NCBI GenBank assembly: GCA_017405115.1
Contig: JAFRBA010000205.1
Coordinates: 1-64,000, forward strand
DNA length: 64,000 nucleotides
Direction of reading: 5' to 3'
Origin: Kiritimatiellia bacterium
GTDB lineage: Bacteria > Verrucomicrobiota > Kiritimatiellia > RFP12 > UBA1067
Of the stretch, positions 37,081-46,583 are shown one piece after another. Below the pieces are notes generated by a model. The model made no database searches. It saw nothing but the letters and a program-made list of their open reading frames with translations, and had not been told where the DNA came from. The position numbers and the translations under genes were made by a program. Each line of letters opens with the position of its first letter. Positions within the stretch are counted from its first letter, which is position 1.

Positions 37081-38366
37081 GTATTTCGCGGCGGGAATTC
37101 GTGGCGGCCCGCAATGCTGTTTCGCCATGCGTCGTAGACCGTGACGACGAGCCGGCCGCTTTCCGCCTTCCCCTCGATCACCGTCGGGAAATAGCCCGGG
37201 TTCTTCACGGACTTGCCGTCGATGAAACGCTCCCCCCGTTCGTATCCGCCGCCTTCGATCTGAGCCCAGGAGCGCGATGCGTCCGCCATGTCGCATCGGT
37301 ACTCGTGCATGTGCCCGACGACTACCACCTGCACGCCGTGGCGCGTGAGCACCGGAGCCCACTCGCGCGCGCCCTCCGCGCTCCACCACATTGGGTTGTC
37401 CCTCTCGGACTTGCGCGGCAGAAGAGGTATGTGGCAGCTTGCCACGACATACGGTGCAGACGCGATCTCGGGGCGTGAAAGCGCGTCTTCCAGCCAGTTC
37501 GTCTGCGCACTCCTGTATGCGGCGCAATTCGAGAGCCCGGCGTGCCACGGATGGTCGTCGGGCCGGTCCTCGCCGGTGTCGAGCCCGATTATGGCGATGT
37601 CTCCCTGGCGTATCGCGAAGTTGCGCAGAAGCGCTTCGTCCTTGGGTCGACGTTCAGACGCAAGGCGCGGCAGAATGACGTCATGCGGATTGCGCATGTA
37701 CAGCCCGCGGTACTCGTGGTTGCCGTTGTTGAAGAGAACCGGCATGCGCGCCGCGTAATCCGCGTCTTCCACCTCCGGCGTGAGAAGCGCCTTCACGACC
37801 TGATCAGCGTTCTCGGTCGAGTTCAGGGCGTCGCCGTTCCAGATTGCGACGGGCGGCGCCAGTTCCTTTAGCTTGCGCGTGACCATGCCGAAGCTCTTCC
37901 AGTCCATGTGCGTGTCGTTCAGCACGGCGAAGCGCGACTCGGCCGCCGCGCCCGGGGTCTTGAAAGAGTAGACGGGGGAAGTCTGCGTCTCGCCAAGCTC
38001 GCGATGGTATCCGCCGCGCTCGTACATGAGGCGCGTCGTCTTCGTGCGGTAGTGGTATAGCGTCGCCGGCCTGAGCCCGGAAAGCCGAGCCGAAAGAATC
38101 CTGTCGTCGAAGCCGTTCACTCCGAATCCGCCGCACCGGAACGTACGCGCGTCCAGCATGTCGGGACTTTCCGATACCTCCACCTCGCCCTTCGCCATCG
38201 CACCCACGGCCCACACGACGCCCATGGACGTCTCTGCGGGAACCTGGAGCATCGGCGCGGACGCTACGAGCCTGCCGCCGCGCGGCAGATGCGCCGCAGC
38301 GGCAGGGCGAACCAGTCCCGTGGCGGCAAACAGCGCCGAGCCGCCGATGAATTCACGTCTGTTCAT
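37077..38366 (-). CDS. Exported calcineurin-like metallophosphoesterase (Tat signal)
   Basis: 429 aa with a twin-arginine signal, NRREFIGGSALFAATG. An N-terminal fibronectin-like domain (GLRPATLYHYRTKT) precedes a metallophosphoesterase domain with NDTHMDW, WNGDAL, GNHEY, SCHIPL and GHMHEY as metal ligands, the layout of purple acid phosphatase-like enzymes. It may release phosphate from organic substrates outside the cytoplasm. RBS AAGGAGG precedes the ATG. A truncated paralogue lies at 47596. First gene of a tight group with GH51-esterase, GH2 and the tyrosine-phosphatase-like protein. Confidence 0.85.
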   Translation of the reverse strand: MNRREFIGGSALFAATGLVRPAAAAHLPRGGRLVASAPMLQVPAETSMGVVWAVGAMAKGEVEVSESPDMLDARTFRCGGFGVNGFDDRILSARLSGLRPATLYHYRTKTTRLMYERGGYHRELGETQTSPVYSFKTPGAAAESRFAVLNDTHMDWKSFGMVTRKLKELAPPVAIWNGDALNSTENADQVVKALLTPEVEDADYAARMPVLFNNGNHEYRGLYMRNPHDVILPRLASERRPKDEALLRNFAIRQGDIAIIGLDTGEDRPDDHPWHAGLSNCAAYRSAQTNWLEDALSRPEIASAPYVVASCHIPLLPRKSERDNPMWWSAEGAREWAPVLTRHGVQVVVVGHMHEYRCDMADASRSWAQIEGGGYERGERFIDGKSVKNPGYFPTVIEGKAESGRLVVTVYDAWRNSIAGRHEFPPRNT

Positions 38367-38423
38367 TACCCTCCTTGTCCCCTTTACCGGAATGTCAAAG
38401 CCATTGTGCCCAACATGCCCCGG

Positions 38424-40724
38424 TCACGATGCCCGAATCGACGCCGATGCAAATGCGGCGCGGACATCCTCCAGCGAAGCGTCCGTCTCGAGATGCGCCA
38501 GATTCTCGGCGACAAGCTCGGTCACGCCGTTGAGCGGGCGGGTCAGCTTCAGAACGCTCCTGTCGGCAACGTCCCAGTAGGCGACGACGCGCTTCCCGCC
38601 ACGCTCGAAGACGAACGCTCGCACGCGCGACCACCTGTCCCCGGCGACGTCGAGCTGCCTCCACTCCAGAAGCTCGTACTCGCCCTTCCCGTTCAGGCAT
38701 AGATGGAACTCCCGAGCCGGATCCTTCAACATCTCCTTCTGCTCGGACGTCAGCCATTTTCTGCGGCGCACGTCCTCCCAGCGCCGCATCATCTCGAAAA
38801 TGTCGCCCTGGCGCCTGTGGCGGCCAAGACCGGCGACGTCGATCTGCACGGTCGCCGGACTGTCGAACGCGGCCGCCTTGGACGTGCCGTACTCCCAGAT
38901 GTCGACCTGCGTGCCGACCGTACGGCGGCCGGAGCGGAACAGTCCCTCCCTGAGCGCCGGTTCGCCGTCCAGCTTCGCCGACCAGAAGCCCCACCATCCG
39001 AAGTCAACGCGGGAGAAGTCTTTCGCAAGACGCTTCGCCGCGGCGCAGGGATACTCGACGATCTTCTCCTTGAATATCTCGGGGCCGAAGACGTCGAAGG
39101 CGTTCGCGCCCGACTGTATGTGCCAGCCGAAGTGGCTCTTGGCGCAGCCCTCGGTGAAGAGAGGCGCGCGGCCCGACGCTCTTCGGCAGGCCTCCACGCA
39201 GCGGTACTGGGAAAGCGAGATGTTGACCGTGCACGGCTCGTTCGCGTCCTCAGACCCGTCGAAGTAGAGGAAGTCGAGCCCGCACTTGTATATCCGCGCG
39301 ATCTTCTCGGCGATCTCGTCCTGCAGGGACGACGCCTGGTCGATGTACGAAGATACGGCCTGGCACTCGCTCATGGCCAGCACGCCGCCGATCTCGCCGC
39401 GTGGATGGTCCTTCGCGTACGTGCCGAAGTGCCGCCGCCTGACGCCGGTGAACTTGTAGGGACGCTCCGTCGTATAGCCGGCATAGGCGAAAAGCTCCGT
39501 GCCGAATCTCAGGACGCGTATCTTCTCCTGCATCGGGGCGGCGACCGGATTCTCCTCGACCAGTATCTCGTCGGGGTCCGCAGCGGCCGGGATCGGATGC
39601 GAGAGCGTGTAGTGTCTGAGAAGCGCGAGACGGTGGTCGGCCTCCGGCGTCACATAGGACGAGTCGATGCCGATGAATGTCTGAAGCGTGTGCATGCCGA
39701 CGGAAATGCCCTCCCTGTGCAGGCGGTCGATCGCCGCCGTCAGCTTCTCCTCCGTCCAGCCGTTGTCCCACGAATAGTCCGGCAGCGTCCTGTAGTTCTT
39801 CGCCTTCACGAGATTCGGATAGTAGACGAGCAGCATTCTGAAGCCGCCCTGCTTCATGGCCGAGACGATTCTGTCGACGGTATCCGGACGGAAGCCGCCG
39901 ACCCAGAATATGGAGGCGTTTAGACGGCTGTCGCGCCGGCTCTGAACGCCGCGCGGCAGCCCGAGGTCGCGCTCCACGGCGTCGATCTGGTCGAGAAAGC
40001 TCTCCCTGCCGGACGCGACCGCCAGAACCGCCACGCCGTTTGTGACGCCGTAGCTTCTGAGCGACTCGACCGTGAGCTTGCGGAACCCGTGCCGACGCTC
40101 GCTGTCGACGTCCATGTATGGCGTGCCGCCGATGACGCCGACCGCCGCCCTGTCGTCCCACATGACGTTCAGCCATTCGCCGAAGTTCTCGCGCTCCTTC
40201 ACCGGCAGCTGCAGCAGGCGGAAGGACTCCACCGGCGGCACGTCGAGGTTCCAGTTGTAGTATTGGTGCTCGTCCGTAGTGTTGGATATGAGGCGGTCGA
40301 TCTTGAACGTCGCATAGCCATCGGGCGACTCCGTGACGCGCACGGCCACCTGGTAGGGCGCCGTCTCGAAGCCGACATAGAGAAGGTCGCCATCGCGGCG
40401 GATGCGGTTCGCAGGATAGGTCGTCCGCTTCGCCTGCTGGACGAGGCGGATCTCGTTGTTGAACGGGCGGATCTGCGTCGAGGCGAAGACGGGGACCTTC
40501 TCGTCCGCAAGCAGGCACTCCTCGCCGGTCGCCTTGACGACAAGCGAGCGCGCCGTCGCGTCGGGGTTGATCATCAGCTTGAACGCCTTCGTCTCGACGA
40601 CGACAGGCGTCTTGCCGTCAAAGAGGTCTTCGGGCGGCATGTTCCCGCCGTCTGCGCGCGTCCAGTGCCCCGCAGCCCACGCCAGGGCCAGGAACCTGCC
40701 AACCTTCCAGAGCGTCCCCGTCAC
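38424..40724 (-). CDS. Putative exported glycosidase with TIM barrel (unassigned family)
   Basis: About 766 aa. Signal-like N-terminus MTGTLWKVGRFLALAWAAG. The middle has GFRMLLVYYPNL, a DFLYFDGSEDANEP strand end with acidic residues, and FTEGCAKSHFGWHIQSGANAFD, which look like a retaining clan GH-D or similar barrel; I cannot name the family. The C-terminus (AFVFERGGKRVVAYWDVADRS) looks like a beta-sandwich. I prefer the GTG at 40724 because GGAGG lies 8 nt upstream; a GTG at 40733 is possible. It follows the gene at 40746 closely and is probably co-transcribed with it and the LamG/beta-strand gene. Confidence 0.65.
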   Translation of the reverse strand: MTGTLWKVGRFLALAWAAGHWTRADGGNMPPEDLFDGKTPVVVETKAFKLMINPDATARSLVVKATGEECLLADEKVPVFASTQIRPFNNEIRLVQQAKRTTYPANRIRRDGDLLYVGFETAPYQVAVRVTESPDGYATFKIDRLISNTTDEHQYYNWNLDVPPVESFRLLQLPVKERENFGEWLNVMWDDRAAVGVIGGTPYMDVDSERRHGFRKLTVESLRSYGVTNGVAVLAVASGRESFLDQIDAVERDLGLPRGVQSRRDSRLNASIFWVGGFRPDTVDRIVSAMKQGGFRMLLVYYPNLVKAKNYRTLPDYSWDNGWTEEKLTAAIDRLHREGISVGMHTLQTFIGIDSSYVTPEADHRLALLRHYTLSHPIPAAADPDEILVEENPVAAPMQEKIRVLRFGTELFAYAGYTTERPYKFTGVRRRHFGTYAKDHPRGEIGGVLAMSECQAVSSYIDQASSLQDEIAEKIARIYKCGLDFLYFDGSEDANEPCTVNISLSQYRCVEACRRASGRAPLFTEGCAKSHFGWHIQSGANAFDVFGPEIFKEKIVEYPCAAAKRLAKDFSRVDFGWWGFWSAKLDGEPALREGLFRSGRRTVGTQVDIWEYGTSKAAAFDSPATVQIDVAGLGRHRRQGDIFEMMRRWEDVRRRKWLTSEQKEMLKDPAREFHLCLNGKGEYELLEWRQLDVAGDRWSRVRAFVFERGGKRVVAYWDVADRSVLKLTRPLNGVTELVAENLAHLETDASLEDVRAAFASASIRAS

Positions 40725-40745
40725 TTCGCCCACCTCCGACTTAAG

Positions 40746-42773
40746 TCACCTGATCTCGAAGACCGCGAGCTCGCCCGGCCCGAGCTGGCAGCCGAACGAC
40801 GCGCCGTCGGCGACGGCGACGTCCTTTCCGGAGAGCAGCTCGGTCACCTTGCGGACGCACCCCTTGCCGGGCCTGAGCGCGACCTTCACGTCTGTCGTCT
40901 TCGACGCGTCAAGCTCCTCCGGCGCGTCCGCGAACTTCGTGACGCCGGCGTTGTTGAATACATAGAGCCATACGTGGTCGTCGGCCGCCGTGAGCCCGTA
41001 GGCGCAGTCGCCGTCCACCGCGAACGGGAAATAGGCGTCCTGCAGCTCATTCAGCGCCGCTTCGAGACGCGGATAGCGCACCTCGCCGTGCGCGATGGAG
41101 CGTCCCTTGCCCGTCGTGACGGCGTCGGCGAGCGTGTCCGGCCCGACGCGGACGACGCGCCCGCCCTCGGCCTCGTATTGCGCGAGCGTCTTCTCCCATG
41201 ACGTGTCGCGGTAGTCGCCGACCACCACGAGCGCCTTGTAGCTCTTCATCACGGCCAGCAGGCGTTCGGGCGTCTGCGAGGTCGCGTCGGGCGCAATAAC
41301 GTCGTACATGTCCGCGTATGGCGAGTTGCGCAGGCATTTCTCTTCGCCGCGGTCGCGGCAGACGGAGTAGTCGCAGCCCGGCACGAGTGTGTAGAACACG
41401 GCGTCGACCGCCTTGTCGCCGGCCGTATAGCCAAAGGCGGGATTGGCGAACGGCGCACCGCCCCATGTCGGATATCCCTGCGCGAGCGGCACGCAGACCG
41501 CGACGGGAGAGTAGTGCGCGCCGCGGTCCGGATGCTCGCGCATGAAGCGGGCGAATTCGGCGTATATCTTGCCGCGCGGCGAGAACACGGTCTTGCCCTG
41601 CGCCTTGTCCCACATGTTTATGATGCCGCTGTTCCACTCTTCGAGCTGGATGTAGTTCGCGCCGGAAAGGTAGGCGAGGTAGTGCGTGCGCTTGAAGAGC
41701 GAGCGCGAAATGCCAAAGTCGGGGCCTGAGTTGCCTTGGCGCATTGTGCCGCCAGGCGCCCACTTGGCTTCGCGCGGCTCGGCGTAGTGCGGCTCGCCGG
41801 TCGCCTCTGCCGTCGCAGGGTAGCGGCATATCGCGTCGCCGAGATAGCCCTTGCCGAACTTCGACGGACCGTTCACGTAGCCCGCGATGTACCACTCCCA
41901 CGGCACGCCGAACTGCCGCGCCGCGCCGCGCGTGAACATCGCCGTGGGCTGGTAGCGGTACTGCCCCGAGCGCGTCGTCTCCATCCTGACCAGCGCCGCG
42001 CCGAGGTCGCCGGCGATGTGGAGCGTGTTCAGGTGGGCGTCGAGAACGGCCATCGTGCCGCCGAAGTTGCGCTCCTTGCGCATGGCGAAGTAGCGCTTCA
42101 GCAGGTCGACATGCTCGTAGCGCGTCTTCGGGCGAGTGCCGAGAAACCTGGCGAGCGCCGCCACTCTGTTCGACGAGTCCGGCCTGTCGTCGCAGTAAGT
42201 CCCTCTCCGCCCGGCAAGGGTGGCCCATGCGTTGTCGAGGTCGTTGCACCACTCGCCCATGCCGCCGTCCACGACGAGGTTCGGGTGCGCGGCCCGCCAA
42301 GCGCGGTACGCCGGCATGTCGACCGAGACGGGGCTGCCCCAGGTGCTGCGGAAGCGCTCGCTGCGCTTCGTCAGGAAGAACGGCCGGTCAGGCAGCGGGT
42401 TCGATGTCAGTATCTCGCGGTCGGGCGCGCCGGGACGGAAGTAGTCTTCGAGCTTCGGCCAGACGGCGAGGCCGGTTTCTGGCGGCGGCGGATTCGCCGC
42501 CGCGACATAGCACGGCACGACGTCGGCGACCGCCGGGTCGGCGTTGAACTCGGGATTGTCGCGAGCGACGAACTTGCCGGCCCAGCCGTATGCCGTGTAG
42601 CGGTCGAGGACGCGCCAGCAGTCGCGGCCCATGATCACCTGCGGCTTGTGTCCTTGGGGAATATCCACCAGCGGCTTCGCGCCCGTCGCGCAGTCGCAGC
42701 AGCCGGCCGCGACCAGCGCCATGACACATACCATCGCACCGGAGACGCCAGCCATTTCATTCGTCTTTGCCAT
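40746..42773 (-). CDS. Putative exported glycosidase-like protein (unassigned)
   Basis: 675 aa with an N-terminal hydrophobic segment MVCVMALVAAGCC that could be a lipoprotein signal. The body resembles a glycosidase barrel: RVLDRYTAYGWAG, VVDGGMGEWCND, FGVPWEWYIAGYV and YIQLEEWNSG, where the glutamates are catalytic candidates. A glutamine-amidotransferase-like domain may follow (KALVVVGDYRDTSWEKTL), then a short beta domain. No family assigned. RBS AAAGGAG precedes the ATG. It is immediately downstream of the third beta-strand surface protein gene, repeating the pairing seen at 8623/5029 and 19424/16007. Confidence 0.6.
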   Translation of the reverse strand: MAKTNEMAGVSGAMVCVMALVAAGCCDCATGAKPLVDIPQGHKPQVIMGRDCWRVLDRYTAYGWAGKFVARDNPEFNADPAVADVVPCYVAAANPPPPETGLAVWPKLEDYFRPGAPDREILTSNPLPDRPFFLTKRSERFRSTWGSPVSVDMPAYRAWRAAHPNLVVDGGMGEWCNDLDNAWATLAGRRGTYCDDRPDSSNRVAALARFLGTRPKTRYEHVDLLKRYFAMRKERNFGGTMAVLDAHLNTLHIAGDLGAALVRMETTRSGQYRYQPTAMFTRGAARQFGVPWEWYIAGYVNGPSKFGKGYLGDAICRYPATAEATGEPHYAEPREAKWAPGGTMRQGNSGPDFGISRSLFKRTHYLAYLSGANYIQLEEWNSGIINMWDKAQGKTVFSPRGKIYAEFARFMREHPDRGAHYSPVAVCVPLAQGYPTWGGAPFANPAFGYTAGDKAVDAVFYTLVPGCDYSVCRDRGEEKCLRNSPYADMYDVIAPDATSQTPERLLAVMKSYKALVVVGDYRDTSWEKTLAQYEAEGGRVVRVGPDTLADAVTTGKGRSIAHGEVRYPRLEAALNELQDAYFPFAVDGDCAYGLTAADDHVWLYVFNNAGVTKFADAPEELDASKTTDVKVALRPGKGCVRKVTELLSGKDVAVADGASFGCQLGPGELAVFEIR

Positions 42774-42810
42774 TTCATTCTCCTTTGGTTTGTGTTGTTT
42801 GCTCCCTGGT

Positions 42811-45800
42811 TCAGCGAATGATCACGCCGAATCCAGACTTTACGACCTTGAGCACGATGCTTCCGCCACGCACCGCCAGCAAGCAGAAGCGGTTCTTGAC
42901 GCCTGTCGTATCCATGGTCAGCTCGCCGACGCGCAGGTCGCCCAGCGCCCGCAGTATGACAAACTCGCCCGCCGCCAGCTTGCCGACCGAGCCGTCGAGG
43001 CGCACCGTGCAGCCCGCCGAGAGGTCGGCGTCGCCGCTGACGGTCAGTCCCGAGACAGACCCGTCCGCGTTCACCGTGACGACGATTTCCGAAGCCCCTG
43101 CGCCGACGACCGAACCGGCGACCGTGCCTGCGCCGGAAAGGATCCTAGCCGTCAGCGGCGCGTTGCCGCGCAGCGAGAGAGTCGCGCCCGCCTCGACCGC
43201 GACCGAATCCGCGACGGGCGCGCGATAGCCGACAGTCTCCTCGCCGTACCACTTCATGCGCAGATACGCCTCGACCTTCTTCGCCTCCTCTTCGGACAGC
43301 GCGCGCTCGTAGACGATCAGTTCGCCAATCTCTTCACCGCCATAATAGCGGTTGTAGAGGCCGCCGCTCGACAGCGCGGACATGCCGAAGGAGTTGTAGG
43401 TTACGAGCGAAACGATGTCGTATCCGCCAGAGAAACCGACGACCGACGGATCCACGGCTTCGCCGTTCAAGAAGAAGCGGCTGGCGTAGGCGTAGTTGCC
43501 GCCGAAACCGGGATAGTGGTATTTCGCGCCCGAGCGGAATATCGGATCGTCCTTCGACGCGCCGTAGGCGTCGCCGCCGCGCGTCAGCCCGAGCCCCTGG
43601 TTGTAGGCACCACCGCCGCAGCCGAGAATGCCGCTGCCGCCGCCGTTGCGCGAACCCCAGACGGCGAAGACGGAGTGCATCCCGTTCGTCGTCTTCAGCG
43701 ACATTGCGGACGAGTTTTGCGGCACGGCGCCGCCGCTCTGCGTGTTGTCGTAGTGGTACTCGCCGAAATCGACCGTCGGCAGACCGTTCAGCGCATTCGT
43801 GTGCACATACGGCTTCTGCGTCGAGTTCTGACGGGCCAGCGTCGCAGTCGGATAGCCCTCGCCGCGCACGTCCGACCAGGCCGTCAGGTTCGTGACGCCA
43901 TCGACGACGATGTAGTCCGACCCGATTGCCGTCGCGTCCAGGTGCAGATAGGGATTCGCAGGCAGGTCGCCGGCCGTGAGCGCCGGCGCGGCAAGTTCCA
44001 GCGTTCCCTCCGCGACGCGCAGCTTGCCCGAGGCGTTCACGTATTCGGGCACGAAGAGCGTGCCAGCGCCGGACTTGACGAGCGTGTTGCCGCCAGTCAC
44101 GCCATCGACCATAAGAGAGCCGCCCTCCGCGACGGCGAGATTCAGGTCGCCTCCCGTCACGTCCGCGACGCCGAGCGTCGAGCCGTCGGCGTTCGTCGGC
44201 CTGAAGTTGACGATCTCGCAGTTGTTCCACTTCTTCGCCAGATAGGCCGTGATCGCCTGGCGGTCCGTCAGCGACACTTCGTTGGTGAACACGATGAGTT
44301 CGCACAGACCCTTGTTGCCGAACCGGCTTGTGGAGCCGTAGTCGAAGTCGAACGTGTCCGCCGCAGGATACGGTTCGACCGTCTCGAGCGACGTCACGAG
44401 CGGGGCGTACATGTGCTTGTCAGGGTAGCGGCCGCCGTCGAGAGTGCTGGCCTTTTCGGTGTAGTAGGGGAAACCGTGAGCTGTCGCGTCCCATACCTTG
44501 TCAAGCACGCGAAACGTGCCGCCGAGGACGCCGGCGCAGGCGTGCGAGTAGAATATCGGCGTTGTGAAATACGCCTGCGAATCGCTCGGCGCACGCACAA
44601 AATCGCCGATGTGGCCGGATACGCGCGACGAGCAGCCGAGATACTGGCCGCCGAAGCTGTCGGCCCGGTCCAGCACCTGAAAGACGAACCTGATGCCGTA
44701 GATGGGCTTGTCCCATACGAGAGAGTCCGTCAATGTTATGTCGCTTGTTTCGCCGGACACCGGCGCGCACTTGCCGGCGAACACGATAGACTTGTTGCCG
44801 CGGTTTAGATCCTTGAGAATCGGCATGTAGAGCCCGTCCGTCGTGTTCGTCGCGAAGGCATGGCCCGCGCCGCGCACGTCGTTGACGCGGTAGACGTATC
44901 TGGTCGTGTCGACCTGGCGGAGCTCAAGCGAGGCCGCGTTGTCGGCATCGACCCAGAACGCCGGGTCGAGCCGCGCAGGCAGCGTCGTCCAGACGGGAAC
45001 CTCGTGGACGACATCCGCGCCCTTCGGATCGTAGACGTAGACCACTTTGGCGCCCCCGCGGCAGATGAACCCAGAACTGCGGGCGCCGCCGGCGACGGTC
45101 AGCGTCCCGCCGGAGAGGATCGCCCCTTCGGCAAGCGACGCCGACTCGACGGTCAGCCCATCCGCCGGCACGACGAACTCGGCCCCGCTCGCGACGGTCA
45201 GCGACTTCACGCTGCCCGCGCCGTCCGGAACGGATGGCTCAAGGCGCCCGCACTCGACGGCGAGACTGCCGCATTCGGTGTCCTCGAAGGCGATCTTCAG
45301 CGTGCCTGCGCCGCGCTTGACGAAAGCGCCTTTCCATTCAAGGACGTGCTTCACGTCGACAGTCTTCCCCTCCGGGATTGAAAGACCCGTGACGGCGTCG
45401 GCGGTCGACTGCAGGATGCGCGAATATTCGTCGGACTCGGCTCGACCGCCCGGCGGCACGAGCTCCAGTTCGCATGTCTCAAGCTTGAGACGCGCCTTGG
45501 TCTGCGTTTCAGCGCTCTGGAAACCGCACGTCGAAAAGACGCCTGGCTCGAATCCGGCATCCGTCTTGACAGTGACATGCCCGGCGGTCAGCCAGCGGAA
45601 ATTCGTCGTGCAGACGACAAACTCGTCCTCGGCGCGATACTTGTGCACTTTGATGGTCACGGCGTCCGTTCCCATTTGCCCGATTGACGCAAAAGACTGG
45701 CGCAGAGAGGCCGTCCTGGCCGCAAACGTCAGCGTGGACGCGGCAGACGTCCCCGTCGCAGGCGCGCTCAGCTCGAACGAATCGTCGGGGAACACCCGCT

Positions 45801-46539
45801 TGACGAAAGCCCCTTGCGCAACGCAGTCGCCAGTCACCGTCGTGCCGACGGGCAGCGCGTTTCGAGAGCCCGACGCGCGGAAGACGAATGGGGACCCTGC
45901 CGTCAGCCTGTATACGCCCGTCACGTCCTCCGCAGAACTTTCCGGCGCGACGAAAACCATCGTCGCTCCAGACATGCTGAGATTGCCGTCAGTGCCGCAA
46001 GGGTTGACTCGCACGGAATCCGTGCTGTCCGCCCAGCAATCGAAGCGGAACTCCGTCGTGTAATAGTTGCCCCACACGGTCGCGGCGTTCGACAGATCAA
46101 GCGGGCCGCAGAACGCTATGTAGCTGGTGTAGATCGTCGAAGCGTCGACCGCCACTGGCACATAGAGACGCATGGCCGCGTTTCTCTTCTGGAGTCCGGC
46201 AAGCGTCAGCGTCTTGTCGCTGACGTAGGCGTAGCGGTAAAAGTAGCCGGGCGCCCCGTTGTAGCCGATCCGGGACAGCGTGACCGGCACGGCCGATGTC
46301 ACGTAGGCATATTTGCCGGCAGGCAGCGAGGCGCTGATCGAGGCGAAAGAATCGGACGAGTTCGGCACGCCTTCGGCATCCCAGTTGTCCTCGTCGTTCC
46401 AGTCGAGCGCCGACGTTATTTGCGTCGCGGCGCCGTACTTGGCCGAGTTCAGAACATGCGTCGTCTCTGCGGCGACGCGGACTGCGGCGGTCAAGGCCAT
46501 TGTGGCGACCAGCAACGTTTTTCCAATGTTTCCTGCCAT
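42811..46539 (-). CDS. Large exported LamG/beta-strand surface protein 3
   Basis: 1242 aa with a signal peptide (MAGNIGKTLLVATMALTAAVRVAA). Beta-strand-rich segments (GAFVKRGAGTLKIAFED, NTLVKSGAGTLFVPEY) are of the autotransporter-associated type. Two laminin-G/concanavalin-like modules end LIVFTNEVSLTDRQAITAYLAKKW and LIVYERALSEEEAKKVEAYL. There is no barrel translocator; the C-terminus ends SGFGVIIR, the pattern shared with the proteins at 8623 and 19424. The ATG at 46539 has AAGGAG 7 nt upstream. It is probably displayed on the cell surface; partner enzymes may be the two genes downstream. Confidence 0.75.
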   Translation of the reverse strand: MAGNIGKTLLVATMALTAAVRVAAETTHVLNSAKYGAATQITSALDWNDEDNWDAEGVPNSSDSFASISASLPAGKYAYVTSAVPVTLSRIGYNGAPGYFYRYAYVSDKTLTLAGLQKRNAAMRLYVPVAVDASTIYTSYIAFCGPLDLSNAATVWGNYYTTEFRFDCWADSTDSVRVNPCGTDGNLSMSGATMVFVAPESSAEDVTGVYRLTAGSPFVFRASGSRNALPVGTTVTGDCVAQGAFVKRVFPDDSFELSAPATGTSAASTLTFAARTASLRQSFASIGQMGTDAVTIKVHKYRAEDEFVVCTTNFRWLTAGHVTVKTDAGFEPGVFSTCGFQSAETQTKARLKLETCELELVPPGGRAESDEYSRILQSTADAVTGLSIPEGKTVDVKHVLEWKGAFVKRGAGTLKIAFEDTECGSLAVECGRLEPSVPDGAGSVKSLTVASGAEFVVPADGLTVESASLAEGAILSGGTLTVAGGARSSGFICRGGAKVVYVYDPKGADVVHEVPVWTTLPARLDPAFWVDADNAASLELRQVDTTRYVYRVNDVRGAGHAFATNTTDGLYMPILKDLNRGNKSIVFAGKCAPVSGETSDITLTDSLVWDKPIYGIRFVFQVLDRADSFGGQYLGCSSRVSGHIGDFVRAPSDSQAYFTTPIFYSHACAGVLGGTFRVLDKVWDATAHGFPYYTEKASTLDGGRYPDKHMYAPLVTSLETVEPYPAADTFDFDYGSTSRFGNKGLCELIVFTNEVSLTDRQAITAYLAKKWNNCEIVNFRPTNADGSTLGVADVTGGDLNLAVAEGGSLMVDGVTGGNTLVKSGAGTLFVPEYVNASGKLRVAEGTLELAAPALTAGDLPANPYLHLDATAIGSDYIVVDGVTNLTAWSDVRGEGYPTATLARQNSTQKPYVHTNALNGLPTVDFGEYHYDNTQSGGAVPQNSSAMSLKTTNGMHSVFAVWGSRNGGGSGILGCGGGAYNQGLGLTRGGDAYGASKDDPIFRSGAKYHYPGFGGNYAYASRFFLNGEAVDPSVVGFSGGYDIVSLVTYNSFGMSALSSGGLYNRYYGGEEIGELIVYERALSEEEAKKVEAYLRMKWYGEETVGYRAPVADSVAVEAGATLSLRGNAPLTARILSGAGTVAGSVVGAGASEIVVTVNADGSVSGLTVSGDADLSAGCTVRLDGSVGKLAAGEFVILRALGDLRVGELTMDTTGVKNRFCLLAVRGGSIVLKVVKSGFGVIIR

Positions 46540-46583
46540 GGCTCGGCTCCTTTCCTTTTGTCGGGTTTGCTTCACTGTTTCAT

